Shown: positions 49,601 through 62,070, counted from the stretch's first letter. The stretch: 64,000 nt of DNA from Piper betle (GCA_033002965.1 JAURVB010012869.1:79686-143685), one strand, 5' to 3'. Notes: generated from the letters alone by a model not told the origin. Numbers and translations: made by a program.

Positions 49601-52305
49601 TGTAACACCCCATTTCGGCTCACCCGTGAACCGACCCGGAACATGTCACTGGAGACCGAACCGTTCTCTAATCTACTGGGTTCGGTTAAGCTGACCCGAA
49701 TCTGCCCTCGGTGTCTCAAGATGGAGATGCAAACATGAAATGCATGGATGGGAGCGTGGGTTCTAACGTAGTCCTACATGCATGCTATGATGTGCAAGAA
49801 AAAACAAAACCATGCTACAAGAAGAAATTTTAATTAAAAATTCATTAATTTTTACAGAAAAACGGATAGAATCTCCCCCTAAAAGTGCAATAGGGGCCAA
49901 CCTGTCCACAACAAGGGTATATAAATATTTTCTCAAAATACGATAAAACATGACAATCTACCGTAACATTCATCATTATCTCATTTGTCTTCATCTGAGC
50001 CGAGTCTAAACTCCAAGGCTTCCTGCTCATTCACAATTATCCGTTCGTTTCATAATAAGCAATTCATCAAGACAAAAATATCCTAATTATCATTCACACA
50101 GCATTAACACACCATCATTATACATTACACGCGGTAGGTACATGTGTGCGCGGTTCCGTGCTGCTCCTCCGCAGTCCCGACAACTTTCATCCCTTGCATT
50201 TCTCACCTACATATATATAGAAAAACATCAGTAACGGGTGTCACTGGTCCGGAAATAACTAATATCAAACTGGAACATGAGAGCAAACTCTCATGGAAAG
50301 CAAACCATCGTATATATCTTCCTCAAGAACTCTCTTAAGGGCAACTACAAAGGAGTCGTCGAGCTGCTGACTCAACAACATCCTGATCTATCTGATATTG
50401 TGCCCCTCACTACACTTCTTTTTCAGTACTTCACCTAAAACTTTTATCCTAAGCCCTCTTTGAACCTTCATATCTCTCCTGGCCTTGAGCACGTAGGTCG
50501 AGTACTCTCAGACAGTCGCCTTTAGTACCCTTTGAACCACAAGTCCGGACAGGCACTGTATTAAACAGTACCCGTAAACCTCCACATCCTCCGGGTGTGA
50601 GGAACTCAAACGCTGAGTTGTCAGGATCCCACGGGAATGGAGCAGTCCACTGGCACTAATCCAGAGCCCACTTTGACTGTCACAGCATCCGCTCATGGTA
50701 CGTGCAAGTTGATTTATCTCCTCTTGTCTCACTGAAAACTCGACAAAATTATTTATAGGGCTGGGTCGAGATTTATTATAATAGGCCCGAAGGCAACTTG
50801 AGGTGGATCTTATTTTTGAAAACAAGCTCGAGGGATCTCATCCTTTAGGGTTATTAATCCAGAAAATTGTTGGCTAAATGACCTGAGTTAAGTGGGATCT
50901 GATAAAATGCCACTTAACTTGTCCTGCACATGATAAATCAAATACACAATAGAGTAGCGTAAAAACAAAGAACGAGTCCTAAACGGACCTGGTAGAAGCT
51001 CCAAACGGGTCCACGCGCCTAGGCGGCGAGCTCCTACACCATACCTATACAATCAAGCTAAAAGCTAACGCCCGCATGATGAATCACACATCCTATAGCA
51101 TGCACACATAATCAATCACACATTCATCCTAAGTCAATCCTAGTGAGTTTTTAATCTACGTCTCATGAAGTCAAATTAATTAATCAGTTCACCTAATTAA
51201 TTCCTTACTTTTCCATTTTAACACTCATCAATCAACCAATTTCATAATTTCTATTAAACTACACACAAACATACAGACACGTCAAAAACATGAAAATTCA
51301 TCTAATTATCTAGTCCAGCATGCTTCCCTAATAATTACAAAACTTAAGAATTTACGTCGGAGTAATTTATACCTTGCGTCGTCGAAAATCGGCGACGACA
51401 ATCAGGGGTCTATCAGCACCAGCTTGACGAGCTTGGTCTGATGGTGGTGTCAAACAGGGTAGCCGGGGCGGCGATGGCTGTCAGTGGTGGCGTCAAAAAT
51501 GGGTGGCGGTGGCGGCGTCGAAAACGGGCTGCGGCGACGGCGTGCTCCGGTCCGGCGGTCGGGATGATGGGGGAAATGTCGGCGAGGTTAAGGTGGTGGT
51601 CGTCGGGGTCATGGTGGTGACGGCACGGCCCGGACAGTGGCGAATCGACAAGGGGGGAGTCACGGCTTGTGGCGGTGGCGGCGAGACGGTGGCCGGGGTG
51701 GGTCGTGACGGCATGGCGAGTGCACGGCGGGGTGGGGCGGCATTGATCGGTGGCTATGCGGCATTGGCAGCGGTGGCGGCCGCGTCCACTGTGGGTGGCG
51801 GTGGTAGGGTTTGGGTGAGGAAGTGTCGGGAGGGAGAAAAACACCCCTAGTGGTAAACTCGTAAGTAAGTATGGACTCGATTCCTACTCGAGTCAAAATA
51901 ATAACTAGTTCGTAATAAATTCTAAAAAAATCTACAAAAATATGGAAAAATCTCATAAAATAAAACAAACACAACAACATCCAAATGACATGCTATATAA
52001 CTAATAACCCACCCGAATACCATCTAACGCGTCCTAATGCGTTATTCAGCTTAAACTAATTCTACGGTCACAACATAAATAAAATAAAATCATCAACTGT
52101 ATACTCTCATATCTACTGATAACTCAGTCTGCTAATGCGTATCTGATGCTATCATCAATACTTAGGTATACAAGAACCCTCATAGCACGTGCACACGGTC
52201 GGCCTTGGCCTCGCACACGTATTCTAAAAGCTGAACCAACTCGGACCACGGTCGAACCGATCGGCTAACGATTATAAAACCCTGACTCGAGTCGCAGGTT
52301 TTACA
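49601..52305 (-). mobile_element. Solo LTR (2.7 kb), left arm of inverted LTR pair
   Basis: Begins TGTAACACCCC and ends GCAGGTTTTACA on the plus strand. The flanks GACAA (49596-49600) and AACAA (52306-52310) agree in four of five bases, consistent with an aged target duplication. Same block order as the LTR at 39324. It is roughly 85% identical by eye to the reverse complement of 52546-55092. No internal genes. The GC-rich block 51420-51840 has long open frames on both strands caused by composition. Confidence 0.8.
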
Positions 52306-52545
52306 AACAAACCCACATTGAGTCCCATAGCATCAAGCTTCATATATCCTCAGAAAACAGAGGTAAAGTCCCGACCAAGATCAGTTCTGCCGGAGATTAC
52401 TACCAATGTTGCTGCCTGCCAACCGAGCCACAAACTGTAGGACCACCTCCAATAACCTCACCAATCCCAGATCTACCTTTATGGGTGGTCTACCCCTCGC
52501 TGTCACCTCTAGAAAAGTCGTTGCCAGAGCCACCAAAGCTGGTGT
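52306..52545. other. 240-bp spacer between the inverted LTRs
   Basis: Older target sequence between the two insertions. No gene is recognised. It carries one half of the duplication of each LTR at its borders. Confidence 0.5.
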
Positions 52546-55092
52546 TGTAAAACCCGTGACTCAAGTCAGGGTTTTACGTTACTGAACTAGTCGATTCAAC
52601 CGTTGGTTCGAGTCGAGTCAGTTTCATGAACCGCGTGCTGAGTCGAGGCCAACCGTGAGTTATGGCGATGAGAGTCAGGTGTACCTGAATATATGATGAT
52701 AACGTCGAGAAGATGGTGAGAAATGAGTTATCAGAATATATGAAAGTATGCAATTTTTTTTTTATATGTTTGATCGTAGAAATAGTTTTAGGCCGAATAA
52801 CACATTAGGACACGTTGGATTATATTTGGGTGGGTCATTAGTTATAGAGCATGTCATTTAGATGTTGTTATGTTTGTTTTATTTTATGGGATTTTTCCAT
52901 ATTTTTCTAGATTTTTTTGAAGATTTATTACGAACTAGTTATTATTTTGACTCGAGTACGAAGCAAGTCAATACTTATTTATGGGTTTGCCATTGGGGGT
53001 GTTTATCTCCCTCCCGACACCTTCCTCACCCCAAACCCTAGCCACCGCCACTACGCTTGTCGCCGCCACCGCTGCCGACACCGCACTGCCGCTGATCAAC
53101 GCTGCCCCACCCCGCCGTGCCGTCGTCGTGCCGCCACAACCCACCCCAGCCACCGTCTCGCCGCCACGACATTGAAATCGCCCCACAAGCCGCAACACTC
53201 CCTTTGTCGATTCACCGCCGTCCGGGCCGCGCCGCCACCACCGTGACCCCGACAACCACCCCCTTGACCTCCCCGACGTTTCCCCCTACCTAGCACCGCC
53301 GTCGAAGCTGGCCATGGGCCTGATCGGAGCGACCGACCGCCCCGACCGAACTCGACGCCACCACCGGCAATCATCGCCGCCGCGGTCATCCTTTCCATCA
53401 CCACCATTGGGACGAGCTCGCCGAGCCGGTGCTAACCCTCACCCCTGATTGCCCTGTCAGAACACTCGCCAGAAAACCACCGGGACAGTCGCCGGAACAC
53501 CGCTGGAAGTCGTCGTAAAATTGGATTCACCAAAATTCGTCGAAAATCACCTGATCTTCCACCAAATCCCCCGATTGAACCCTATCGAACTTTGGATGCC
53601 ATAGGGTGCTGAATTCGAGCCACGAATCACAAGAGGTATAGTTTATTTTAACATAATTATTTAAAAATATTGATTATTAGAATTGCATGCTAGGATTGGT
53701 GAATTACGTGTTATAATTATATGTATAAATGTAGAATTGATTAAGGATAAAATATGAAATTTGTTTGATTGAGTGGTGTTAAAAATGGAAGTTAAGAAAC
53801 TAATTAGGGCAACTAAATAATGATTATGATCTAATGCAAACTAGCCTAAGTAGACATGCTAGAATTGATATAGGTTGATGTGTGTTGATTGATGTGTGAT
53901 GGATGTATGTGTGATATAGGATGTATGATTGCATCATGAGCAGGCGTTAGTATTTAGTTTTGATGTGTAGGTACGGAGTAGGAGCTCGCCGCCTAGGCAC
54001 AAGGACACGCTTGGAGATTCTGGATACGCTTGGAGCTTCTACCAGATTCGTTTAGGACTCGTTCTCTGTTTTTACGCTACTCTATTGTGTATTTGATTTG
54101 TCATGTGCAGGACGAGTTAAGTGGTGTTTTATCGGATCCCACTTAACTCGAGCCATTTAGCCAACTATTTTCCGGATTAATAACCCTCGAGGAGGAGATC
54201 CCTCGAGTTTGTTTTCGAACTTCAGATCCAGCTCACGATGCCTTCGGGCTGTATAAATCCCAACCTAGACCTATATATATGTATAGTTTTCGTGTTTTCA
54301 GTGAGTGATTGAATGAGGGACGCTGTCAACCCGAGGGCGACGACTCCCATATGTGCCCTGATGAGAGTTCTTGAGGAAGTATATGGTTTTCATTCAACAG
54401 GAGAGTTTGCTCTCCTGTGCCAGATTGATATTAGTTATTTTCCGGGCCGGTAACACTCGTTACTAACAGTTTTTCTATATATATATAGTTGAGGAATGCG
54501 AGCGATGAAAGCTGTCGGGACTACGGAGGAGCAGCACGGAACCGCGCACACATGTACCTGCCACGTGTAATGTATAATGATGATGTGTTAATGCTGTGTG
54601 AATGATAATTAGAATGTTTTTGTCTTGATAAATTGCTTCTTATGAGACGAGCGGATAACTGTGAATGAGTAGGGAGCCTTGGAGTTCAGACTCGGCTCAG
54701 ATGAAACGAAAGAGATAATGACTGAATGCTATAGTAGATTGTTATGTTTTATCGTATTTTGATAAAATATTTATATACCCTTGTTGTGGACAGGTTGGCC
54801 CCTATTGCACTTTTAGGGGAGATTCTGTCCGTTTTTCCGTAAATATTAATGAATTTTTATTTAAATTTCTTGTTTGTTGAATGGTTTTGTTTTGTTTGCA
54901 TATCATCACATGCATGTAGGGCTCCGTTAGAACGGAATTGTTCCCATTCATGCATCTCATGGTTGCATCCCCATCTTAAGACGTCGAGGGCAGATCCGGG
55001 TCGACTTAACCGAACCAGTACATTAGCGAACGGTTCGGTTGCCGGTGACATTTCCGGGTTGGTTCACAGGTAAGCTGAAACGGGGTGTTACA
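52546..55092 (+). mobile_element. Solo LTR (2.5 kb), right arm of inverted LTR pair
   Basis: Begins TGTAAAACCCG and ends GGGGTGTTACA, flanked by GGTGT (52541-52545) and AGTGT (55093-55097), four of five bases equal. It is the opposite orientation of 49601-52305. Compared with that copy it lacks a stretch near 54310 that contains 'ggatcctgacaactc', which explains its shorter length. No coding region. Confidence 0.8.
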
Positions 55093-55097
55093 AGTGT

Positions 55098-56150
55098 TGC
55101 ACTGCCGCTGTAGTTGGGTTCATCAGACCAGTTTAGTGGGCCAAGTCCAGGTACTCTACCATAACTGCAACCAGCTCCGATGCCTATGGATCGTGACCAT
55201 ACCCAGATCTGAAACCTCGTCCATGACCCGTTTGAGACCAGATTTGGACTGGCGTACTATGGGCTACTTGTAGAACAGAGCACCTAAAAATCTCCAGCAT
55301 TTTTATGGTTTGAACAGCATTTTTATGGTTTGAACCAACCTAAAACGGTTCGATTTAGCTTATTATCATTCTAAAAATAATTTGAAGGCTTTCCCGATGT
55401 TGGATTAAGACAAAACTTCTTACCCCATTCTTTTTGGATGCTTCGGACACAGTGGTAAGGTTAAGATTTGAAGACAAACCAGGGCATTAGAGAGAAGATT
55501 TCATAGACAATTTACAAAATTGTGGCAAATTTTATTAAAATGAAGAATAAACACCCAAAATTTTGGCGTGGTTTTTTAGGATTCAACTTGAATCTTTAAG
55601 CGAGTTTACACAGAGATTGATATTAACAATCTACTATTTTTTTTTATAATTTTACATTTTACATACCACCGAACCTACTCATTCAACCCAAAACAAGGAC
55701 GTGACTTGCTGCAATCCTGTGCCCGGACGGTAAGGTTTTTTTAATAATAAATAACAATACATAAATAAGCTATTTTTAAAAAAATTAAATTATGTAGTAT
55801 TAAATAATAAAATTTAATTTGAGTAATATAATTATAAATATATTAAAATTTATCAATATTTTTAAAATTCTTAAATTGGATAAAATTATATTCTAATATT
55901 TTTAATAATAAATAACAACACAATAATTTTAAATTATATAAACGTGAATAGACCCATACAATTATTATGCAATAGTAATTAGTAGCCAACCATAACCCCA
56001 ACACAATAAACAACTATTACCTACAGCCCAACCCAATAAACAACTATTACCTACAGCCCAACCCAATAAACGTTGAAACAACGTACACGTTCACAAATCA
56101 CACAAGTAAAAAGCCATGCCCAGAACGGGCTAGCTAGCTTGCAAATTGCA
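55098..56150. other. Intergenic sequence
   Basis: No gene is supported. Short tandem duplications lie at about 55297-55335 (20-bp unit) and 56006-56070 (33-bp 'caactattacctacagccc' unit, just beyond the P450 stop codon on its strand). Confidence 0.45.
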
Positions 56151-56158
56151 GACACACA

Positions 56159-58589
56159 TCATGAAGCATGGCGTCGACATATAGATTGTGTCTGTAGGGA
56201 CATCTTCTTCCTCGGAACAATAACAGCTTCCAATGGCGTCTTCATAACAACGGCGGCCTCTGCCTTCTCTGCAAGATCCACCTCCTCACCGTCCTTGGCC
56301 TTCCACTCGAACTCCCAAACAAGCTTGGCCACAAACCACTCAAGGTGGAGCAGTGCCAGCCCAATCCCGGGGCAAATCCTCCTCCCGGCACCGAAGGGCA
56401 TCATCTTGATCTCTTTGGTACCGGTGATGTCCACCTCCTCCTGCCCTAAGAACCGCTCCGGCCGGAACTCCATCGGCTCCTCCCACACTTCTCCGTCTCG
56501 CCCCATCTCCGCCACCGCGAAGTTCAACGTCGCCGCCTTGGGGATCACGTACCCCTCCAACTCCACCTCCTTCACCACCGCGTGCGGCAGCACGAGGTGC
56601 ACCGGCGGGTGCCGCCGCAGCGTCTCCATCACAACCGCCCTCAGGTACTTCATCTCCTGCAGGTCCTCCTCCTCCAATCGATGATTCTCGCCTTTCTCCT
56701 TTATCACCGATTCGATCTCGTCGACAACCCTCCTCTGTATCTGAGGGTGCTTAACGAGATTGGCCATGACCCATTGCAAAGTGGCGGTGGTAGTGTCGAT
56801 GCCGGCGTTGAAAAACTCGGAACACAAAAAAACCAGCTCCGCCTCAGTGAGTTTGCGGCCACCTTCTTTACCTGCTTCCGACAATTCCAATTTTAGCAGA
56901 GAATCAACGTAGCAGCAGGAGCAATCGTTTTTGTTGATTCGAGCTCTGATCAGAGGTAGGAAGACCTCCTCATGCCTCCTTAGGATGGACTGGTTCTCCT
57001 TCCACTTCTTCCTAAACAAGAACTTGCCGAATCTCGGCAAGAAGCTGAAAGTGTTGAACTGCACGACCCGCACCAACACTTCCCTCTGCACCGTCTCCAC
57101 CTCCCTCACCTGCTCCTCCTCCATCTTCTCCCCGAAGCACATGAAGAGGAAGAGAGAGAACATGGCGAACTGGAAGCTCGCCCCCACCTTGACTCCGCCG
57201 GTGGCCCTCCGACTCGGCGACGAGCTTGCCGAGGAGGTGGCCGAGGGCCCACACCCGGGCGCCGGCGTAGGACTTGACGCGGGCCGGGTGTAGGACCCAT
57301 GGTTGCATGAATCGGAATCGGAATCGGAATCGGTTTTCCAGTGGAGTCGGAATCGGAATCGGAATCGGTCTGAATCGGCCAAGAATCGGTTCAGTTGAAT
57401 CGGTCCAAATTAATTTAATCGGTCATATATAATAATTTGACAATTTATAATATAAATATATTAAAATTAGGTATTGATGTTATTTTGATATTATTCTGTA
57501 TATTATAGTTTCTGATATTTTTAAATATTTTTTAAGATTTTTTTAAATTATTTAGAATTAATTATTATTTTTGACTCGAGTTAGACTCGAGTCAACTTTT
57601 AATTACGAGAATGCCACTCTTTACCCCGCCGCCGCCGCCGCCGGCCCGGTCGGCGGCGAGTCTCGAGGCGGCGATGTCGGAGGATGTCGGCAGCCCGGTC
57701 GGACGAACAGTCAGCGGCCCGTAGCCGGCGGCGAGGCGGCCTGGAGCGGCGACGAGTCGGCGGCGAGTCGCGGCGATTCGTGCGTCACAGCCCGATTCGG
57801 TCCGGCCACACTTCGGCGGCGATGTTGCGAGGTCGGCGGCGAGGTCGGTAGCCCGGTCGGCGGCGAGCCCGGAGTCGGGGAGCACGGCGGAGGGCGGAAA
57901 CGGGGCGGCGGCGGGCGGACGAGCGGCGGCGGCGCGGGGGAGCGGGTTTGATTTTAGGTTTTTAAAATCCAAATTACCATTTTACCCATGCTTAAATAAT
58001 TTAATAAAAATCATACCTAGGGTATTTTAGTAATTTCATTAAAAAACCGATTCCGATTTAAATCGGCCGATTCCGATTCCGATTTAAATCGGTCGGAATC
58101 GGCCGAACTCGGCCGATTCCGAGGCCGATTCGGGGCCGACCGAGTCGGCCCCGAAATCGGATCGGCATCGCGCCGATCCGATTTAAATCGGCCGGATTTC
58201 TGCAACACTGGTAGGACCTCCGCCGCAAGGTTGCGGCAGAGGACGCGCCAGGCCGGGCCGTAGGGGGCGGAGGTGATGCTGATGGGACGCGGGGCGGGGG
58301 AGGGGGCGGTCGGCGAAGGTGGCGCCGGCGGCTATGAGGGCGCGATGGGCCACGGCGTGGCCGGCGATGAAGATGAATGGGCGGCCGACGATGGGGAGGG
58401 TGATGATAGGACCGTAGGCGGCGCGGAGGTGGTGGACGACGGGGCCAATCGCCGAGAGGGGCTTGCCGAAGAGGTCGGGGTTGCCGAGGTAGGGGAGACC
58501 AGGCGGGCCGGGTGGGAGGCGGCGATGAGGAAGGCGACGGCGGCGGCGAAGAGGAGACTTAGGAGGAGAAGAGGGTATGGGTCCTCCAT
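56159..58589 (-). pseudogene. CYP89-type cytochrome P450, split by a hAT element and frameshifted
   Basis: An intronless, GC-rich P450 on the minus strand, about 500 residues if the insertion is ignored. The N-terminal part (58589-58211) has a membrane anchor (MEDPYPLLLLSLLFAAAVAF), the hinge PPGPPGLPYLGNP and YGPIITLPIVGRP. The C-terminal part (57297-56159) has the I-helix FFNAGIDTTTATLQW, K-helix METLRRHPP, FRPERF and the heme-ligand loop FGAGRRICPG. The coding sequence is interrupted at the VLHPARV site by the hAT copy 57298-58210, with GTAGGACC duplicated on both sides. Three more one-base shifts are seen: between the anchor and hinge (about 58510-58530), in the C/G run 58291-58307, and in the CCC at 57205-57207. 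CYP89 members are microsomal mono-oxygenases; one Arabidopsis member acts in chlorophyll-catabolite oxidation. Confidence 0.9.
57298..58210 (+). mobile_element. Non-autonomous hAT transposon, copy 2 (inside the P450)
   Basis: Begins CATGGTTGCATGAATCGG and ends GATTTCTGCAACACTG; its reverse end begins CAGTGTTGCA, a hAT-like terminus. It is flanked by a perfect 8-bp duplication GTAGGACC (57290-57297 and 58211-58218). Internal structure matches copy 1, including the AT-rich half, the 'cttttaattacgagaatgcc' stretch and the GC-rich core. No transposase frame. Confidence 0.93.
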
Positions 58590-58592
58590 GAA

Positions 58593-58812
58593 AGGACTGG
58601 ACTCTGGGAGAGTGTAGGGAGAAGGATCGCATGAACAAACCCATCATCGTATTCTCGAACCAAACATTAAATTTCTCTGTGAAGGGGATTTAATGCATCA
58701 TTGTATTTTTGAAGAAGTAAATATTGAATTTTTTTGGTGAAGGGGATTTAATGATCGTAACGTTAAGTGGGTGTATTGGTCAATAAATAATTACATTAAT
58801 TTTATCAAACTA
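58593..58812 (+). repeat. Direct duplication of about 220 bp upstream of the P450, copy 1
   Basis: Contains 'gactggactctgggagagtg', 'gaaggatcg', 'cgtattctc' and 'ggtgaaggggatttaatg'. It is the immediate 5' flank of the P450 start codon and recurs at 59078-59298. Confidence 0.8.
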
Positions 58813-59077
58813 AACTTTTAAATTATTATAATATAAATAATTAATTATTTTTTCTGTTTAATAGTACCGGTTATTAGCCCCTATCTTAACATATTTTTTA
58901 TAATCATTTTATTAAAATATAAATCGTAAATACATCCAACAAATTAAATGTAAATACTCTATTTAAATATATAAAAATAAAAATATTAAATAAATAAATA
59001 AATAATAATGCATGTAAGGAGTAGGTAAGAAAGGGACGGGGTGGCAGAGAAAGGGTACGAGTACTCTCTAAAAAAGA

Positions 59078-59298
59078 CTGGACTCTGGGAGAGTGTAAGG
59101 AGAAGGATCGTAGACAAACCCGTCATCGTATTCTCAAAGCAAACATTGAATTTCTTGGTGAAGGGGATTTAATGCATCATCGTATTCTCAAGCAAACATT
59201 AAATTTCTTGGTGAAGGGGATTTAATGATCATAAAGTTAGGTGGGTGTATTGGTCAACAAGCCATTACATTAATGTTATCGTACTAAACTTTCAAAGC
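59078..59298 (+). repeat. Direct duplication of about 220 bp upstream of the P450, copy 2
   Basis: Collinear with 58593-58812 at roughly 85% identity by eye. Inside each copy the 'tggtgaaggggatttaatg' unit is itself repeated. Confidence 0.8.
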
Positions 59299-59399
59299 AG
59301 GGGGATTGAGAAGCATCATGTCTTCAAAGAAGTGTGGATCAAGCAAATAAATTGCTTTTAGAAACATATATGTAATTTTACTAAATTTGCCACGTAAAA

Positions 59400-59848
59400 A
59401 TAATTTCTTTCCTAACTATTAATAAACATATCATCATACATCATAATAAAGAAGACTATACAATATAAATATACTGTTAAACATAAAATATATAAATCGA
59501 AATATAATAAAGAAAATAACAAATAACAAATAATAAGTAAATAAATACATACAATTATAAATAAATAAATAATCAATATATAAAAATAATTAATACTCTA
59601 ATCATAAAATAATAATATCATATATTATTTACGTAAATGGTTAAACACGTATAAATATTATATATATTTATATTAGTAATCACATAAACAATTAAATAAA
59701 TATATAATTATCCTATAAATAAATAAATATTTAATTTTAATTAATCATGAATAATAATAATAATATCATCATTATCCAATATAAAATACATAATTAATAC
59801 AAATAAATAATGACATATACACAAATAAATAAATAGATAAATAAATAA

Positions 59849-59879
<31 letters not shown>

Positions 59880-60020
59880 ATTTAATAAACATAAATACGA
59901 CTAATATTAATAAGTAAATATATCATTAATAATAATAATAATAATTATATAAACATACATTATAATCAATAAATACATGAATCATACGAAATGATTCATA
60001 AGTAAATTAATAATTCTTTC
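59400..60020 (-). mobile_element. Fragment of the AT-rich part of the gypsy LTR
   Basis: Closely follows 40440-40990 of the LTR at 39324, sharing 'aataatactctaatcataaa'-type text, 'attaatcatgaataataataa', a TA run (59847-59872 versus 40756-40787) and 'aatttaataaacataaa(a)ta'. Neither LTR end is present. Confidence 0.65.
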
Positions 60021-60167
60021 CAGAATCAAAACACTAGTTGATTTACCAGTATTCATTGGAAGATTACTTAGTCAAATTAGTAATAAATGGCAAACTCTGA
60101 AGCGCTAAAAGTTTAAAAATTTACAATTTTTTTATCCAATTGTCACACACTTTGCCCATGTTCTGAC

Positions 60168-61024
60168 CCATGATGCACGAATCGGCCGATTCCGTGCAGA
60201 ATCGGCCGATTTAAATCGGATCGGCATCGCGCCGATCCGATTTCGGGGCCGACTCGGTCGGCCCCGAATCGGCCTCGGAATCGGCCGAGTTCGGCCGATT
60301 CCGACCGATTTAACTCGGAATCGGAATCGGTTTTTATGAAATTACTAAAATACCCTAGGTATGATTTTTATTAAATTATTTAAGCATGGGTAAAATGGTA
60401 ATTTGGATTTTAAAAACCTAAAATCAAACCCGCTCCCCCCACGCCGCCGCCGCCGTTCGCCCGCCGCTGCCCCGTTTCCGCCCTCCGCCGTGCTCCCCGA
60501 CTCCGGGCTCCGCCGCCGACCGGGCTACCGACCTCGCCGCCGACCTCGCAACACGCCGCCGACGTGTGGCCGGACCGAATCGGGCTGTGACGCACGAATC
60601 GCCGCCTACTTGTACCGACTCCGGGCCGCCTCGCCGCCGGCTGCGGGCCGCCGACTGTTCGTCCGACCGGGCTGCCGACATCCTCCGACATCGCCGCCGC
60701 GAGACTCGCCGCCGACCGGGCCGGCGGCGGCGGCGGGGGTAAGGGTGGCATTCTCGTAATTAAAAGTTGACTCGAGTCTAACTCGAGTCAAAAATAATAA
60801 TTAATTCTAAATAATTTAAAAAAAATCTTAAAAAATATTTAAAAATATCAGAAACTATAATACACAGAATAATATCAAAATAACATCAATACCCAATTTT
60901 AATATATTTATATTATAAATTGTCAAATTATTATATATGACCGATTAAATTAATTTGGACCGATTCAACTGAACCGATTTTTGGCCGATTCAGACCGATT
61001 CCGATTCCGATTCATGCAACCATG
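60168..61024 (-). mobile_element. Non-autonomous hAT transposon, copy 3
   Basis: Reverse orientation. Read on the minus strand it starts CATGGTTGCATGAATCGG and ends CCGATTCGTGCATCATGG, flanked by a perfect 8-bp duplication (plus strand GTTCTGAC, 60160-60167 and 61025-61032). It has the same AT-rich and GC-rich parts as copies 1 and 2 and is very similar to copy 2. No transposase frame. Confidence 0.9.
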
Positions 61025-61033
61025 GTTCTGACC

Positions 61034-61633
61034 CATACTTAAGCAAGTTTAAATTAAAACTTTGTTTGTACGCAGTTCCTTTGAGTTAGAAAGGTGCTAT
61101 AGCTAATTGATTCCCGTTCTAAATTGGAATTATGATATATTGGTTGTCTATAATAAAGACGTAGGTAACCAATCGAAAGCCAAGCTTCCAAATATCTTCT
61201 CACCTCCTTCACTTAGTCTCTTGATTCCTCTCATCTTAAACTCTACCTACTTACCTACTCTAGACAATAAGTGTCATAACTAGTTCACACTTTCGGGCCA
61301 GAAACTTCCTTCTGTGTTTTCTGATGACTACATCAACCTATGTGAATGTCCTTACATGTTGCTTGATCAAACCTCCCGTGGCAGAAAAAATTAGGTGCTT
61401 AATTTGCTGTGCATTTATTTTATGAACATATTGCCCCAACCCACCACTAAATGAGGCTAAACATTTACTCACTCCCTACTGCCTTGAAAGAAAAGAAGAT
61501 CATAAAGATGAACCGATAGAAATGAAGAACAAGAAAAGGAAAAGAAATTACATAGTTTATTCTATAATAAAATATAACCATAAAACTAAAAAAGAGAAAT
61601 TGAACATAAATATATACATGGAATTTTATCATA
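61034..61633. other. Intergenic sequence
   Basis: No gene, RNA or repeat end recognised between the hAT copy and the copia LTR. Confidence 0.4.
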
Positions 61634-61800
61634 TGTTATTATATAAGGTTGGCTAAATTAAATTGATCTACTAAAGTTAAGGGTTATGAGCCATAAATTA
61701 AAGTGTGGAATTCAATGAGAAAAGTGTGGAATTCAATGTGTAGATACCTTTTCATAAATTCTCTTTCGTAATGGGTGGAATTGAATTTATGGAACTAAGG

Positions 61801-61810
61801 CTATAAATAA
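61801..61810 (+). promoter_or_regulatory. TATA box in the copia LTR
   Basis: CTATAAATAA in the first half of the LTR, well placed for a retrotransposon promoter. Confidence 0.6.
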
Positions 61811-61963
61811 GGAGGTTATGGTCCCTGAATTCATATCTGGTTTTCGTTCTGGTATCCCATTGTCCAGAACTTTGGTTTAGAAAACTAGTCTTGGATTTGG
61901 AAGATCCATAACTGAGAATTCAGGTTTTGAAAACTCTTCCTGGATTCAGACTTTAGTTTCTTT

Positions 61964-61973
61964 ATGGCTTCAG
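61964..61973 (+). other. Possible start-codon mini-exon in the copia LTR
   Basis: ATGGCTTCAG is followed by GTACGC. A good acceptor, tctcttcag, ends at 62884, and joining the two keeps the gag reading frame open. This would put the gag start codon inside the LTR with a 911-bp intron. It is an inference only. Confidence 0.4.
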
Positions 61974-62070
61974 GTACGCTTCCGCTATTTTATTTTATTT
62001 ATCTAGTTTAATTTCTCTTGATGATTTGATATGAAGTCGATCTAAGTTTATACAGTTTATTTATAACAAG

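Larger units (their letters stand above)
61634..62068 (+). mobile_element. 5' LTR of a Ty1-copia retrotransposon
   Basis: 435 bp beginning TGTTATTATATAAGG and ending TTTATTTATAACA, with TGTTAT/ATAACA inverted ends. The right end is fixed by the primer-binding site just after it. A TATA box (ctataaataa, 61801-61810) suggests transcription starts shortly downstream. The second LTR is outside the window, so the target duplication cannot be checked. Confidence 0.8.

Noticed and set aside
51413..51850. Long open frames on both strands in GC-rich DNA
   Set aside because: They overlap one another, show only low-complexity Pro/Arg/His or Gly/Val text and lie in the GC-rich block of a solo LTR; the same is true at 52917-53407, 41109-41762 and 22928-23546.
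57571..57972. 126-codon open frames inside hAT copy 2 (also 1311-1616 and 60403-60791)
   Set aside because: Repetitive, GC-driven frames on both strands that are not conserved in length among the three element copies. No transposase motif is visible.
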